From Chlorobium sp. (GTDB lineage: Bacteria > Bacteroidota > Chlorobiia > Chlorobiales > Chlorobiaceae): DNA of 7,101 bases. Shown piece by piece: positions 1-5,211 of the stretch (positions are counted from its first letter, which is position 1; the number at the start of each line of letters is the position of its first letter). The notes beneath the pieces are model-generated. The model ran no database searches. It saw only the letters and a list, made by a program, of their open reading frames with translations, and was not told the origin of the DNA. The DNA is taken from positions 1 to 7,101 of the forward strand of contig JANQGE010000100.1 of assembly GCA_028277485.1 (NCBI GenBank). Reading direction: 5' to 3'. Position numbers and translations under genes: made by a program.

Positions 1-90
1 TTAGGTGTTAGGTGTTAGGTGTTAGGTGTTAGGTGTTAGGTGTTAGGTGTTAGGTGTTAGGTGTTAGGTGTTAGGTGTTAGGTGTTAGGT
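1..90. repeat. Perfect heptamer tandem array (TTAGGTG)n, open at left edge
   Basis: Twelve perfect copies of the 7-bp unit TTAGGTG fill 1-84 and a partial copy (TTAGGT) fills 85-90. The array starts at the window edge, so its true length is unknown. No unit carries a mismatch, which points to recent slippage or homogenisation. A 7-bp period shifts reading frame with each unit, and no start codon or gene is placed over it here, so it looks intergenic. The + strand has GG every 7 bases, which could allow a two-tier G-quadruplex; that is inference. Confidence 0.97.
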
Positions 91-196
91 AGAAGATAAA
101 TAATCGGAAATCGCCGTCGGTATCGGGAATCGAATTAGTATGGCTATGATGATAGCTCGTTAGCTCAATGGCAACACCACTTTTCCGCTCCCCCTT

Positions 197-217
197 GTTA
201 CTCGTCACTTGTCACTA
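197..217. repeat. Degenerate heptad run, three units
   Basis: The stretch reads as three consecutive 7-mers, GTTACTC, GTCACTT and GTCACTA. On the opposite strand these have a GTGAC/GTAAC core resembling the GTGTTA core of the left-edge array. They look like a decayed array of the same general kind, in inverted orientation. The relation to the perfect array is inference from period and composition. Confidence 0.5.
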
Positions 218-230
218 TTCTTTCTCCCGC

Positions 231-252
231 ATAACACATAGCACGTAACACC
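231..252 (-). repeat. Degenerate inverted heptads related to the left-edge array
   Basis: On the + strand the units are ATAACAC, ATAGCAC and GTAACAC, then C. Read on the minus strand they become GGTGTTA, CGTGCTA and TGTGTTA. The first is an exact rotation of the left-edge unit and the others differ from it at two or fewer positions. This is a short, decayed, oppositely oriented relative of the perfect array, about 140 bp downstream of it. Confidence 0.6.
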
Positions 253-303
253 ATTTCCCACAGACTTATTGTGTTTACGGAACAACGTCCCTCATCTTAC
301 AAT

Positions 304-332
304 TTGAATCCCTCAGCCCAGGACTTTATATT
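304..332 (+). promoter_or_regulatory. Predicted sigma-70-type promoter for punA
   Basis: A -35 box TTGAAT at 304-309 (4 of 6 to TTGACA) is followed by exactly 17 bp and a -10 box TATATT at 327-332 (5 of 6 to TATAAT). Transcription would begin near 339, leaving a leader of about 63 nt. This makes the in-frame TTG at 339 unusable as a start and supports the ATG at 402. It was picked by eye, with no upstream gene in view to test against. Confidence 0.5.
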
Positions 333-401
333 ACAGGATTGATTATTTTTCTGGCTCCGTACCCTTATTCTACAGAATCGACAACACAAAACCTCTTCAC
401 C

Positions 402-1223
402 ATGACTGAACAACGTGCGAAAATCCAGGAGGCGGTTACTTTTATCCGTAAAAAAACCAGCGAACAATACCCGGTAGGCATTGTTCTGGGAACCGGCCTG
501 GGTGCTCTGGCAAAAGAAATAGATGTGGAGTTGTCGCTGGATTACGGCGATATTCCCTATTTCCCTATCTCCACTGTTGAAACTCACCACGGCAAACTTA
601 TTTTCGGGACACTTGCCGGCAAAAAAGTTGTCGCTATGCAGGGACGCTTTCACTTCTATGAAGGCTACTCGATGCACCAGATTGTGTTCCCTGTCAGGGT
701 TATGAAACACCTCGGCGTCAACACTCTCGGCATCACCAACGCCTGTGGTGGTCTGAATCCTGCTTTCAGTAAAGGGGATATCATGCTTATCGATGACCAC
801 ATCAACCTTCTGGGAAGCAACCCTCTCATTGGACCGAACGATCAGGAACTTGGGCCAAGGTTCCCCGACATGTGTGCGCCCTATTCTCCGAGAATTCTTG
901 AAGCAGCCGAGCAGGTTGCGCTTGAAAACAGGATCAAAGTACAGCGCGGCGTTTACGTGGCCCTTTCGGGTCCCTGCCTGGAAACCCGTGCGGAATACCG
1001 AATGCTCCGCACTATCGGCGCCGATGTTGTCGGCATGTCAACCGTCCCGGAAGTAATCGCTGCGGTGCATCAGGGAACTGAAGTCTTCGGTATGTCGATC
1101 ATCACCGACGAGTGTTTTCCCGACAGTCTGCAGCCGGTCAGCATCGAGGAGATCATAGAGGTTTCCAACGAGGCCGAACCGAAAATGACAACCATTTTTA
1201 AAAATGTTGTCGAAAGACTTTAG
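402..1223 (+). CDS. punA: Trimeric purine nucleoside phosphorylase (MTA-phosphorylase-like purine site)
   Basis: Cytosolic enzyme that splits purine nucleosides with phosphate into the base and (deoxy)ribose-1-phosphate. The 273-aa product has the usual length for trimeric PNP/MTAP proteins. Visible motifs are GTGLG (30-34, phosphate), THHGKL (61-66), GRFHFYEGY (81-89), NACGG (113-117), GPCLET (190-195, Glu194 matching human PNP Glu201) and MSTVPE (212-217). At the purine-contact position human PNP has Asn243; here Thr235-Asp236 is seen, as in MTA phosphorylases. The human His257 position (5'-OH contact) appears to be Ile248, so adenosine or methylthioadenosine may be the real substrate. The ATG at 402 is chosen because homology begins there; an in-frame TTG at 339 falls at the predicted transcription start. 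No clear Shine-Dalgarno is seen. The gene lies upstream of mtnA. The stop codon TAG is formed by an inserted repeat element, so the C-terminus is probably shortened. PNP/MTAP family is near certain; substrate is inference. Confidence 0.95.
   Translation: MTEQRAKIQEAVTFIRKKTSEQYPVGIVLGTGLGALAKEIDVELSLDYGDIPYFPISTVETHHGKLIFGTLAGKKVVAMQGRFHFYEGYSMHQIVFPVRVMKHLGVNTLGITNACGGLNPAFSKGDIMLIDDHINLLGSNPLIGPNDQELGPRFPDMCAPYSPRILEAAEQVALENRIKVQRGVYVALSGPCLETRAEYRMLRTIGADVVGMSTVPEVIAAVHQGTEVFGMSIITDECFPDSLQPVSIEEIIEVSNEAEPKMTTIFKNVVERL
1219..1222. repeat. Left target-site duplication TTTA of element copy 1
   Basis: TTTA lies directly before the terminal GGGCACCTCTA and matches TTTA at 1380-1383 directly after the other terminus. 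The pair is the expected footprint of a transposition with a 4-bp stagger. It overlaps the last sense codon and the stop codon of punA. A third TTTA at 1234-1237 precedes a second, internal copy of the terminus. Confidence 0.7.
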
Positions 1224-1379
1224 GGCACCTCTATTTAAGGCACCTCTAAAAAGTGTCATGAGCGGTCCGAGTGCAAGGCGGATGGAGCGCAGAAACCGGA
1301 GCGTACTGATAGTACGTGAGGATTTCGAGCACCACCCAACGATGCAATCGAGACGCGCAATAAGTTTTTAGAGGTGCCC
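1223..1379 (-). mobile_element. MITE-like inverted-repeat element, copy 1
   Basis: A 157-bp element ends in GGGCACCTCTA at 1223-1233 and its inverse at the right end. The best inverted pair is a perfect 14 bp: GGCACCTCTAAAAA (1239-1252) against TTTTTAGAGGTGCC (1365-1378). The left end is duplicated: 1219-1233 and 1234-1248 are 15-bp tandem copies, flanking TTTA included, with one mismatch. Inside lies a hairpin, CGTAC (1302-1306) and GTACG (1312-1316) around TGATA. The interior matches copy 3 on the opposite strand at roughly 84% over about 100 bp without gaps, by hand alignment. No transposase is encoded, so it is non-autonomous. Terminus and 4-bp duplication resemble some IS5-type elements from memory; this is a guess. 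It sits between punA and mtnA, which are probably co-transcribed through it. Confidence 0.85.
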
Positions 1380-1383
1380 TTTA
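1380..1383. repeat. Right target-site duplication TTTA of element copy 1
   Basis: TTTA follows the right terminal GGTGCCC and matches 1219-1222. Deleting the element with one duplication joins punA codon CTT to a TAT codon and leaves an open frame to a TAA at 1397-1399. Confidence 0.7.
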
Positions 1384-1412
1384 TTGTCGTAACCCATAAA
1401 ATTACCATACCA

Positions 1413-2474
1413 ATGATTGATGCTGTTTCCTTTGAAAACAATACCCTTGGATATCTCGACCAGCGACTGCTGCCGCTGAAAGAAGAGTACGTCAGAACAA
1501 CAAGCTATCTTGAAGCCATTGATGCGATAAAAACCCTGGCCGTCCGGGGCGCCCCGCTCATAGGCATTGTCGCAGGCTACACGGTAATGCTCGGCTTGAA
1601 CAGCTATAAAGGAAGCAAGGAAGAGTTTGTCCCATATTTTGAGAAACTTATAGCGGATGTCGAGGCGTCCCGCCCGACCGCGGTCAACCTTTTCTTTGCC
1701 ACGGCACGCATGAAAGAGGTTTATGACGCTCATTTTGCCTCCGATTCTCTTGAAGCACTCTTTGCAAAAATGCTTGCAGCTGCACGTAAAATTCATGACG
1801 ATGAAATTGCAAACTGCGATCACATGGCCCGTCACGGCGTGGAACTTATCCGGCAGGATTTTATTGAAACACTGAAAACAAGAAAACTCAACGTCCTTAC
1901 CCACTGCAATACCGGTACCCTTGCAACAGGAGGATCGGGAACGGCTCTTGGTGTCATCAAGCACGCCTGGAAGGAAGGTTTGATCGAAAAGGTAATCACG
2001 GCTGAGAGCAGACCGTTGCTGCAGGGATTACGTTTGACCGCATGGGAACTTGAAAAAGAGAATATTCCCTTTCTATCGATTTCCGATTCATCATCGGCTT
2101 TCCTTATGCAGAAAGGAATGATCGATTTCGGCATCGTCGGTGCAGACAGGATCGCGGCAAACGGAGATACTGCCAATAAAATAGGAACATTTGCCCATGC
2201 CGTCAGCGCCTTCCTTCACAATATTCCGTATTACATCGCTGCTCCGGTATCGACAGTCGACATAACCATAAGTGACGGGACGCAGATTCCTATCGAAGAA
2301 CGCAGTGCCGATGAACTCAGAACAATCTTTAAGACTCAGGTTGCAACCCCTTCCACACCGGTACTCAACTATGCTTTTGATGTGACCCCGAATACATATA
2401 TCCGGGGAATTATCACTGACAAGAAAGCCGTTGTCGGAAACTACAGTGAAGAACTGAAAAAACTTGTGGATTAA
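1413..2474 (+). CDS. mtnA: S-methyl-5-thioribose-1-phosphate isomerase (MtnA)
   Basis: Cytosolic isomerase converting 5-methylthioribose-1-phosphate to 5-methylthioribulose-1-phosphate in methionine salvage; belongs to the eIF2B-like aldose-ketose isomerases. The 353-aa product is full length. Visible motifs are VRGAP (44-48, substrate phosphate region), LTHCNTGTLAT (162-172) with the catalytic Cys165, ESRPLLQG (198-205), GADRI (243-247) with the catalytic Asp245, AAPVSTVD (276-283), PIEER (293-297) and TPNTYIRGIITDK (325-337). The ATG at 1413 begins the usual N-terminus. An in-frame GTG at 1374 would add 13 residues, but it lies inside the repeat terminus, so it is an accidental extension. 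No Shine-Dalgarno is evident. With the upstream PNP it makes two consecutive steps of methylthioadenosine breakdown, and a strong terminator follows 14 bp after the stop. In some green sulfur bacteria a Rubisco-like protein is thought to act on MTA-derived metabolites; none is in this window. Confidence 0.96.
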   Translation: MIDAVSFENNTLGYLDQRLLPLKEEYVRTTSYLEAIDAIKTLAVRGAPLIGIVAGYTVMLGLNSYKGSKEEFVPYFEKLIADVEASRPTAVNLFFATARMKEVYDAHFASDSLEALFAKMLAAARKIHDDEIANCDHMARHGVELIRQDFIETLKTRKLNVLTHCNTGTLATGGSGTALGVIKHAWKEGLIEKVITAESRPLLQGLRLTAWELEKENIPFLSISDSSSAFLMQKGMIDFGIVGADRIAANGDTANKIGTFAHAVSAFLHNIPYYIAAPVSTVDITISDGTQIPIEERSADELRTIFKTQVATPSTPVLNYAFDVTPNTYIRGIITDKKAVVGNYSEELKKLVD

Positions 2475-2488
2475 ACCCTCATAAAAAC

Positions 2489-2519
2489 AGCCTGCTCACG
2501 GGAGCAGGCTTCCTTTTTT
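2489..2519 (+). terminator. Rho-independent terminator after mtnA
   Basis: A perfect 9-bp GC-rich stem, AGCCTGCTC (2489-2497) and GAGCAGGCT (2502-2510), encloses the tetraloop ACGG and is followed by a T-rich tract ending in six T (2514-2519). It begins 14 bp after the mtnA stop and marks the end of the punA-mtnA unit. Confidence 0.93.
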
Positions 2520-2639
2520 CCCCAATTCTTTGCTATACTTTTCGTATACTCCAAAATACACCGGGCACCCGCTTGGGGAACGGCCTTTAAAATGTCCGGT
2601 TCTAATGCTTCCCTCGATACCGGAGCGTTGAGATGTTGA

Positions 2640-2643
2640 TTAT
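2640..2643. repeat. Left target-site duplication TTAT of element copy 2
   Basis: TTAT abuts the left terminus GGGCACCTCTA and is repeated as TTAT at 2753-2756 directly after the right terminus. The same 4-bp AT-rich duplication size is seen at copy 1. Confidence 0.7.
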
Positions 2644-2752
2644 GGGCACCTCTATTAAATTGCTGCGCGCCATGATTACTTCGTTGATCGGATAAGAAAG
2701 GGTTTCTGCGCTTCGTTCGCCTCGCAGCACTCGCGACAATTTAGAGGTGCCC
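2644..2752 (+). mobile_element. MITE-like inverted-repeat element, copy 2 (short derivative)
   Basis: A 109-bp element has termini GGGCACCTCTA (2644-2654) and TAGAGGTGCCC (2742-2752); inside these, AATTG on the left is matched by CAATT on the right after a 3-base offset. Blocks shared with copy 3 in the same orientation are TCGTTGATCGG (2681-2691) and CGTTCGCCT (2714-2722). The central hairpin of copies 1 and 3 is missing, and the gap is bridged by a smaller hairpin, AGAAA (2695-2699) and TTTCT (2703-2707) around GGG. It is most simply an internal deletion or diverged subfamily. Flanked by TTAT on both sides. No coding capacity. Confidence 0.85.
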
Positions 2753-2756
2753 TTAT
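2753..2756. repeat. Right target-site duplication TTAT of element copy 2
   Basis: Matches 2640-2643 on the other side of the element. The AT-rich surroundings make a chance 4-bp match possible, but the position directly against both termini argues for a real duplication. Confidence 0.7.
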
Positions 2757-2771
2757 ATTCATTTAAAAAAC

Positions 2772-2798
2772 ACATGTTATATTAATACATGTTATATT
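2772..2798. promoter_or_regulatory. 12-bp direct repeat upstream of HPt gene, possible operator
   Basis: ACATGTTATATT occurs at 2772-2783 and again at 2787-2798, 15 bp start to start. Each copy starts with the palindrome ACATGT and ends with a -10-like TATATT. It lies 53-80 bp before the HPt start. It could be paired binding sites or a promoter region, but no good -35 box sits at a normal distance from either TATATT, so the role is open. Confidence 0.35.
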
Positions 2799-2851
2799 TC
2801 AAGTAAAATCAAAACTTTCTCTTTGGTAACGCTCGTCCCCTTATTCCAACT

Positions 2852-3262
2852 ATGCTAAAAAAAGAACATCCCTTGAAAGATCAGCCTCTTGGCAGCACAT
2901 CACCAGAAAATCCCCTGCAGGTTTTCGATTACAATGAGCTTCTTGACCGTACCATGGGAGACAGGGAACTGGCCATAAGCATTCTTGAAGAGTTTGTCGG
3001 ACTCATCGGTCAGCATGGGAAAAAGTTGCAGCAAGCTGTTGAATCAGGGGATCATGAAAATATCCGGCAGATCAGCCATCTCATCAAAGGTGAATCAGGC
3101 AACATAAGCGCGCAGGCTCTTTATAAAAACGCTTATGCGATGGAAAAAGCCGGAAAAACAAAAAACAGCGCCGAGCAGAACGCACTCCTCCCCACAATAT
3201 TGAGGGACATTGGCTGTCTGATAAAGGCAATCCGGGAAGTATTGCAGAAAGAAAGCAAATAA
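2852..3262 (+). CDS. Stand-alone HPt (histidine phosphotransfer) domain protein
   Basis: A small cytosolic four-helix phosphotransfer protein that would pass phosphate between response-regulator receiver domains in a multistep phosphorelay. The 136-aa product is essentially one HPt domain (about residues 24-133) with a short polar N-terminal tail. The motif HLIKGESGNISAQAL (76-90) gives phospho-acceptor His76 with the usual Lys79, Gly80, Ser82 and Gly83; Glu81 stands where Ser or Ala is more usual. The preceding block, roughly 25-50, matches the common first-helix pattern of HPt domains. No transmembrane segment, kinase or receiver domain is present. Start is the first ATG of the frame, with no clear Shine-Dalgarno. 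It is isolated: terminator and element upstream, separate cydDC promoter downstream. No histidine kinase or regulator lies in the window, so its partners are unknown. Family assignment is firm; pathway is not. Confidence 0.9.
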   Translation: MLKKEHPLKDQPLGSTSPENPLQVFDYNELLDRTMGDRELAISILEEFVGLIGQHGKKLQQAVESGDHENIRQISHLIKGESGNISAQALYKNAYAMEKAGKTKNSAEQNALLPTILRDIGCLIKAIREVLQKESK

Positions 3263-3468
3263 TCCTACCATTCATACCATCAGGGCAGCCGTCAGCCTTG
3301 TCAAATGTCTTCTCAGATTAAGCCTGTGGTGGAAACCGCCTGTTTATCCACCTCTCAACAGCAGCTTCGATTGCATACACCGATATTATTGCGTACAATG
3401 AGTCGAACCCAGGCCGAATGTTTCACATTGTCCTTTTGAGCAGTGACAAAAGAATCCAGAATCAGACC
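3263..3468. other. Intergenic region between HPt gene and cydD
   Basis: No gene. A possible stem, GGTGGA (3328-3333) with TCCACC (3347-3352) around a 13-nt loop, lacks a T tract, so it is not called a terminator. TTATCCACC at 3344-3352 is one base from a DnaA box but stands alone. The cydD promoter candidate lies at 3371-3399. Confidence 0.5.
3371..3399 (+). promoter_or_regulatory. Candidate sigma-70-type promoter for cydDC
   Basis: TTGCAT at 3371-3376 (3 of 6 to TTGACA), a 17-bp spacer, then TACAAT at 3394-3399 (5 of 6 to TATAAT). Transcription would start near 3406, about 60 nt before the favoured cydD start. The weak -35 would suit a regulated promoter, but no regulator site is recognised. 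Confidence 0.4.
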
Positions 3469-5211
3469 ATGAATCTTGACCTGCGGCTCCTTCGACTTGT
3501 AAAACAACACCCCCTGCCCTTTATTGCATCAGTTGTACTCGGCACTCTCGGTGGAATCATGCTGATCGGTCAAGCATCTCTGCTGAGCAGGATTATCGAC
3601 ACAATTTTTCTGAAAGACGCCGGACTTCAGGATATACTGCAATTCCTTGCTCTCTTCGCTCTTTTCAGCATATTGCGCGCTGCATTCAATTGGACGAGCG
3701 AGAGCGAAGCAAACCGCGGCACCCTGAAAATAAAACAGCAGCTTCACGAAAAGGTCTTTGATAAAATAGCTTCTCTCGGCCCGTTCTACGCCGGCTCGAC
3801 ACAAAGCGGGAAGCTCAGCGTTAAAATTCTCAAAGGTATCGAGTCCCTTGACCCCTATTTCAGCCAGTATATCCCCCAGCTCGCTCTCTCCCTGCTGCTC
3901 CCTCTCACCATTCTGGTTGTCGTGTTCCCCGCCGATACAATCAGCGGCTTCATTCTGCTTGCAACCGCACCCTTGATTCCACTCTTTATGATCCTGATAG
4001 GCAAAGCCGCCCGGAAAGCAACTGCAAAACAGTGGCAAACACTCAGCAGGATGAGCGGAAACTTTCTCGACGTGCTTCAAGGTCTTACCACCCTGAAGCT
4101 TTTCGGCAGGAGCCGGGACAGAACGCGCTCGATATCCGAAATCAGTGAAGCATTCAGACATTCAACCATGAAAGTCCTGAAAGTCGCGTTTCTCTCGTCG
4201 CTCGCGCTTGAACTTGTCGGAACCATAAGCACGGCAATCATTGCTGTGGAAATAGGACTGAGACTCTGGGCCGGGTCAATTGCTTTCGAATCCGCATTCT
4301 TTATTCTTCTGCTTACACCTGACTTCTACCATCCTCTCCGTCAACTGGGTACGAAATTTCACACCGGAATGGAAGGAGTCAGTGCAGCAAATGATATCTT
4401 TAACCTGCTTGAACAACCCGAGCCCAAGAGGAAAACAACCGCCATCTCTCCTCAGGCACACAGATTTTCCGAAACCCCTATTTTGTTCGATAACGCAGGG
4501 TTTTCCTACACGGCTCAAGGCTCATATGCGTTGAAACATATCAGCTGTACGTTAGAACCCGGTTGTACAACAGCAATTACAGGCCCAAGCGGGGCAGGAA
4601 AAACAACGTTTATCCACATGCTCCTCCGCTTTATCGAACCTCAGGAAGGAGCGGTCATGTTCGGGAACTTGAACCTTCAGAGTTTTGACCGCGATGAATG
4701 GCTGCGGTGGATATCCTGGGTACCTCAGCACCCATACCTTTTTAACGCAACGCTTCGGGAAAATCTGCTCCTTGCCGACAAAGACGCATCGGAAGACAAA
4801 CTGATGCATGCCATCGAATACAGCTGCTTGAGCCCGTTCATCCACTCCCTGCCTCACGGACTCGAAACACAGATCGGTGAGCAGGGAGCCAGAATAAGCG
4901 GCGGCGAAGCACAGCGTCTTTCACTTGCTCGGGCATTTATCAAAGACGCTCCCATTCTCGTTCTTGATGAACCAACATCCCATACCGATCCCGGTCTTGA
5001 AAAAGAGCTCCTTGAATCCATGAACAGATTGATCAGGGGCAAAACCGCCGTGCTTATAGCGCACCGTCTAAGTACCGTTAAAGACGCCGACCACATACTG
5101 GTTTTCGACAAGGGCCGCATTGTTCAGTCCGGCTCCCACATGTCACTCATGGAACAGGAAGGATTTTACCGCAACTCCCTGCATTCTTATCAGGAGGATA
5201 TGGCAACATGA
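3469..5211 (+). CDS. cydD: CydD, ABC transporter subunit for cytochrome bd assembly
   Basis: Inner-membrane half-transporter that pairs with CydC. CydDC is required for cytochrome bd assembly; thiol (cysteine/glutathione) export and, more recently, heme transport have been proposed for it. The 580-aa protein has an N-terminal membrane domain (hydrophobic segments near 16-36, 55-75, 136-154, 157-177, 240-262, 268-285) and a C-terminal ATPase: Walker A GPSGAGKTT (372-380), Q-loop Gln420, signature ISGGEAQR (476-483, Ile for the usual Leu), Walker B ILVLDE (496-501, catalytic Glu501), D-loop Asp507 and H-loop His532. CydD-type landmarks are QASLLSRIID (35-44), APLIPLFMILIG (167-178) and a TPDFYHPLRQLG run (283-294). 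The ATG at 3469 gives the normal length; an ATG at 3418 would add 17 residues with no family resemblance and cannot be excluded. The stop overlaps cydC, indicating translational coupling. Confidence 0.94.
   Translation: MNLDLRLLRLVKQHPLPFIASVVLGTLGGIMLIGQASLLSRIIDTIFLKDAGLQDILQFLALFALFSILRAAFNWTSESEANRGTLKIKQQLHEKVFDKIASLGPFYAGSTQSGKLSVKILKGIESLDPYFSQYIPQLALSLLLPLTILVVVFPADTISGFILLATAPLIPLFMILIGKAARKATAKQWQTLSRMSGNFLDVLQGLTTLKLFGRSRDRTRSISEISEAFRHSTMKVLKVAFLSSLALELVGTISTAIIAVEIGLRLWAGSIAFESAFFILLLTPDFYHPLRQLGTKFHTGMEGVSAANDIFNLLEQPEPKRKTTAISPQAHRFSETPILFDNAGFSYTAQGSYALKHISCTLEPGCTTAITGPSGAGKTTFIHMLLRFIEPQEGAVMFGNLNLQSFDRDEWLRWISWVPQHPYLFNATLRENLLLADKDASEDKLMHAIEYSCLSPFIHSLPHGLETQIGEQGARISGGEAQRLSLARAFIKDAPILVLDEPTSHTDPGLEKELLESMNRLIRGKTAVLIAHRLSTVKDADHILVFDKGRIVQSGSHMSLMEQEGFYRNSLHSYQEDMAT
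5192..5197 (+). promoter_or_regulatory. Strong Shine-Dalgarno for cydC
   Basis: AGGAGG lies inside the end of cydD, 10 nt before the cydC ATG at 5208. It is the only strong Shine-Dalgarno seen at any start in the window and fixes the cydC start at the ATGA overlap. Confidence 0.8.

Larger units (their letters stand above)
91..401. other. Gene-free leader region upstream of punA
   Basis: No credible coding region is seen. In order it holds: a stretch at 104-132 where TCG recurs every 6-7 bases (degenerate microrepeat); a small direct repeat TAGCTC at 153-158 and 161-166; degenerate heptads at 197-217 and 231-252; the predicted punA promoter at 304-332; and about 63 bases of predicted untranslated leader. 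No tRNA, riboswitch or terminator could be supported. Confidence 0.6.
2520..2851. other. Gene-free region between mtnA terminator and HPt gene
   Basis: No convincing gene. It holds two TATACT hexamers (2534-2539, 2545-2550) with no matching -35 box, an unassigned stretch 2551-2643 whose only ATG frame is 15 codons, element copy 2 (2644-2752), and an AT-rich stretch with a 12-bp direct repeat (2772-2798). No assignable promoter for the HPt gene could be fixed. Confidence 0.6.

Noticed and set aside
1..90. Telomere-like repeat (TTAGG-type) suggesting a eukaryotic or linear-chromosome end
   Set aside because: The unit is TTAGGTG, and dense bacterial operons follow at once. Nothing else suggests a chromosome end.
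151..196. Possible tRNA from the TAGCTCAATGGC-like D-arm sequence
   Set aside because: No acceptor stem pairing, anticodon arm or GTTCGAATC-type T-loop follows at the right distance.
2534..2550. Tandem TATACT hexamers as promoter -10 boxes
   Set aside because: No acceptable -35 box at 16-18 bp from either, and the next gene is 300 bp away beyond an element.
2592..2639. 15-codon ATG frame between the mtnA terminator and element copy 2
   Set aside because: Very short, no ribosome site, no recognisable peptide. Frames of this size are expected by chance.
3344..3352. DnaA-box-like TTATCCACC, possible origin
   Set aside because: Single imperfect box with no cluster, no AT-rich unwinding region and no dnaA or dnaN nearby.
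3418..3468. Upstream ATG start giving a 597-aa CydD
   Set aside because: The extra 17 residues do not resemble a CydD N-terminus and precede the normal first residues. Kept only as an alternative.
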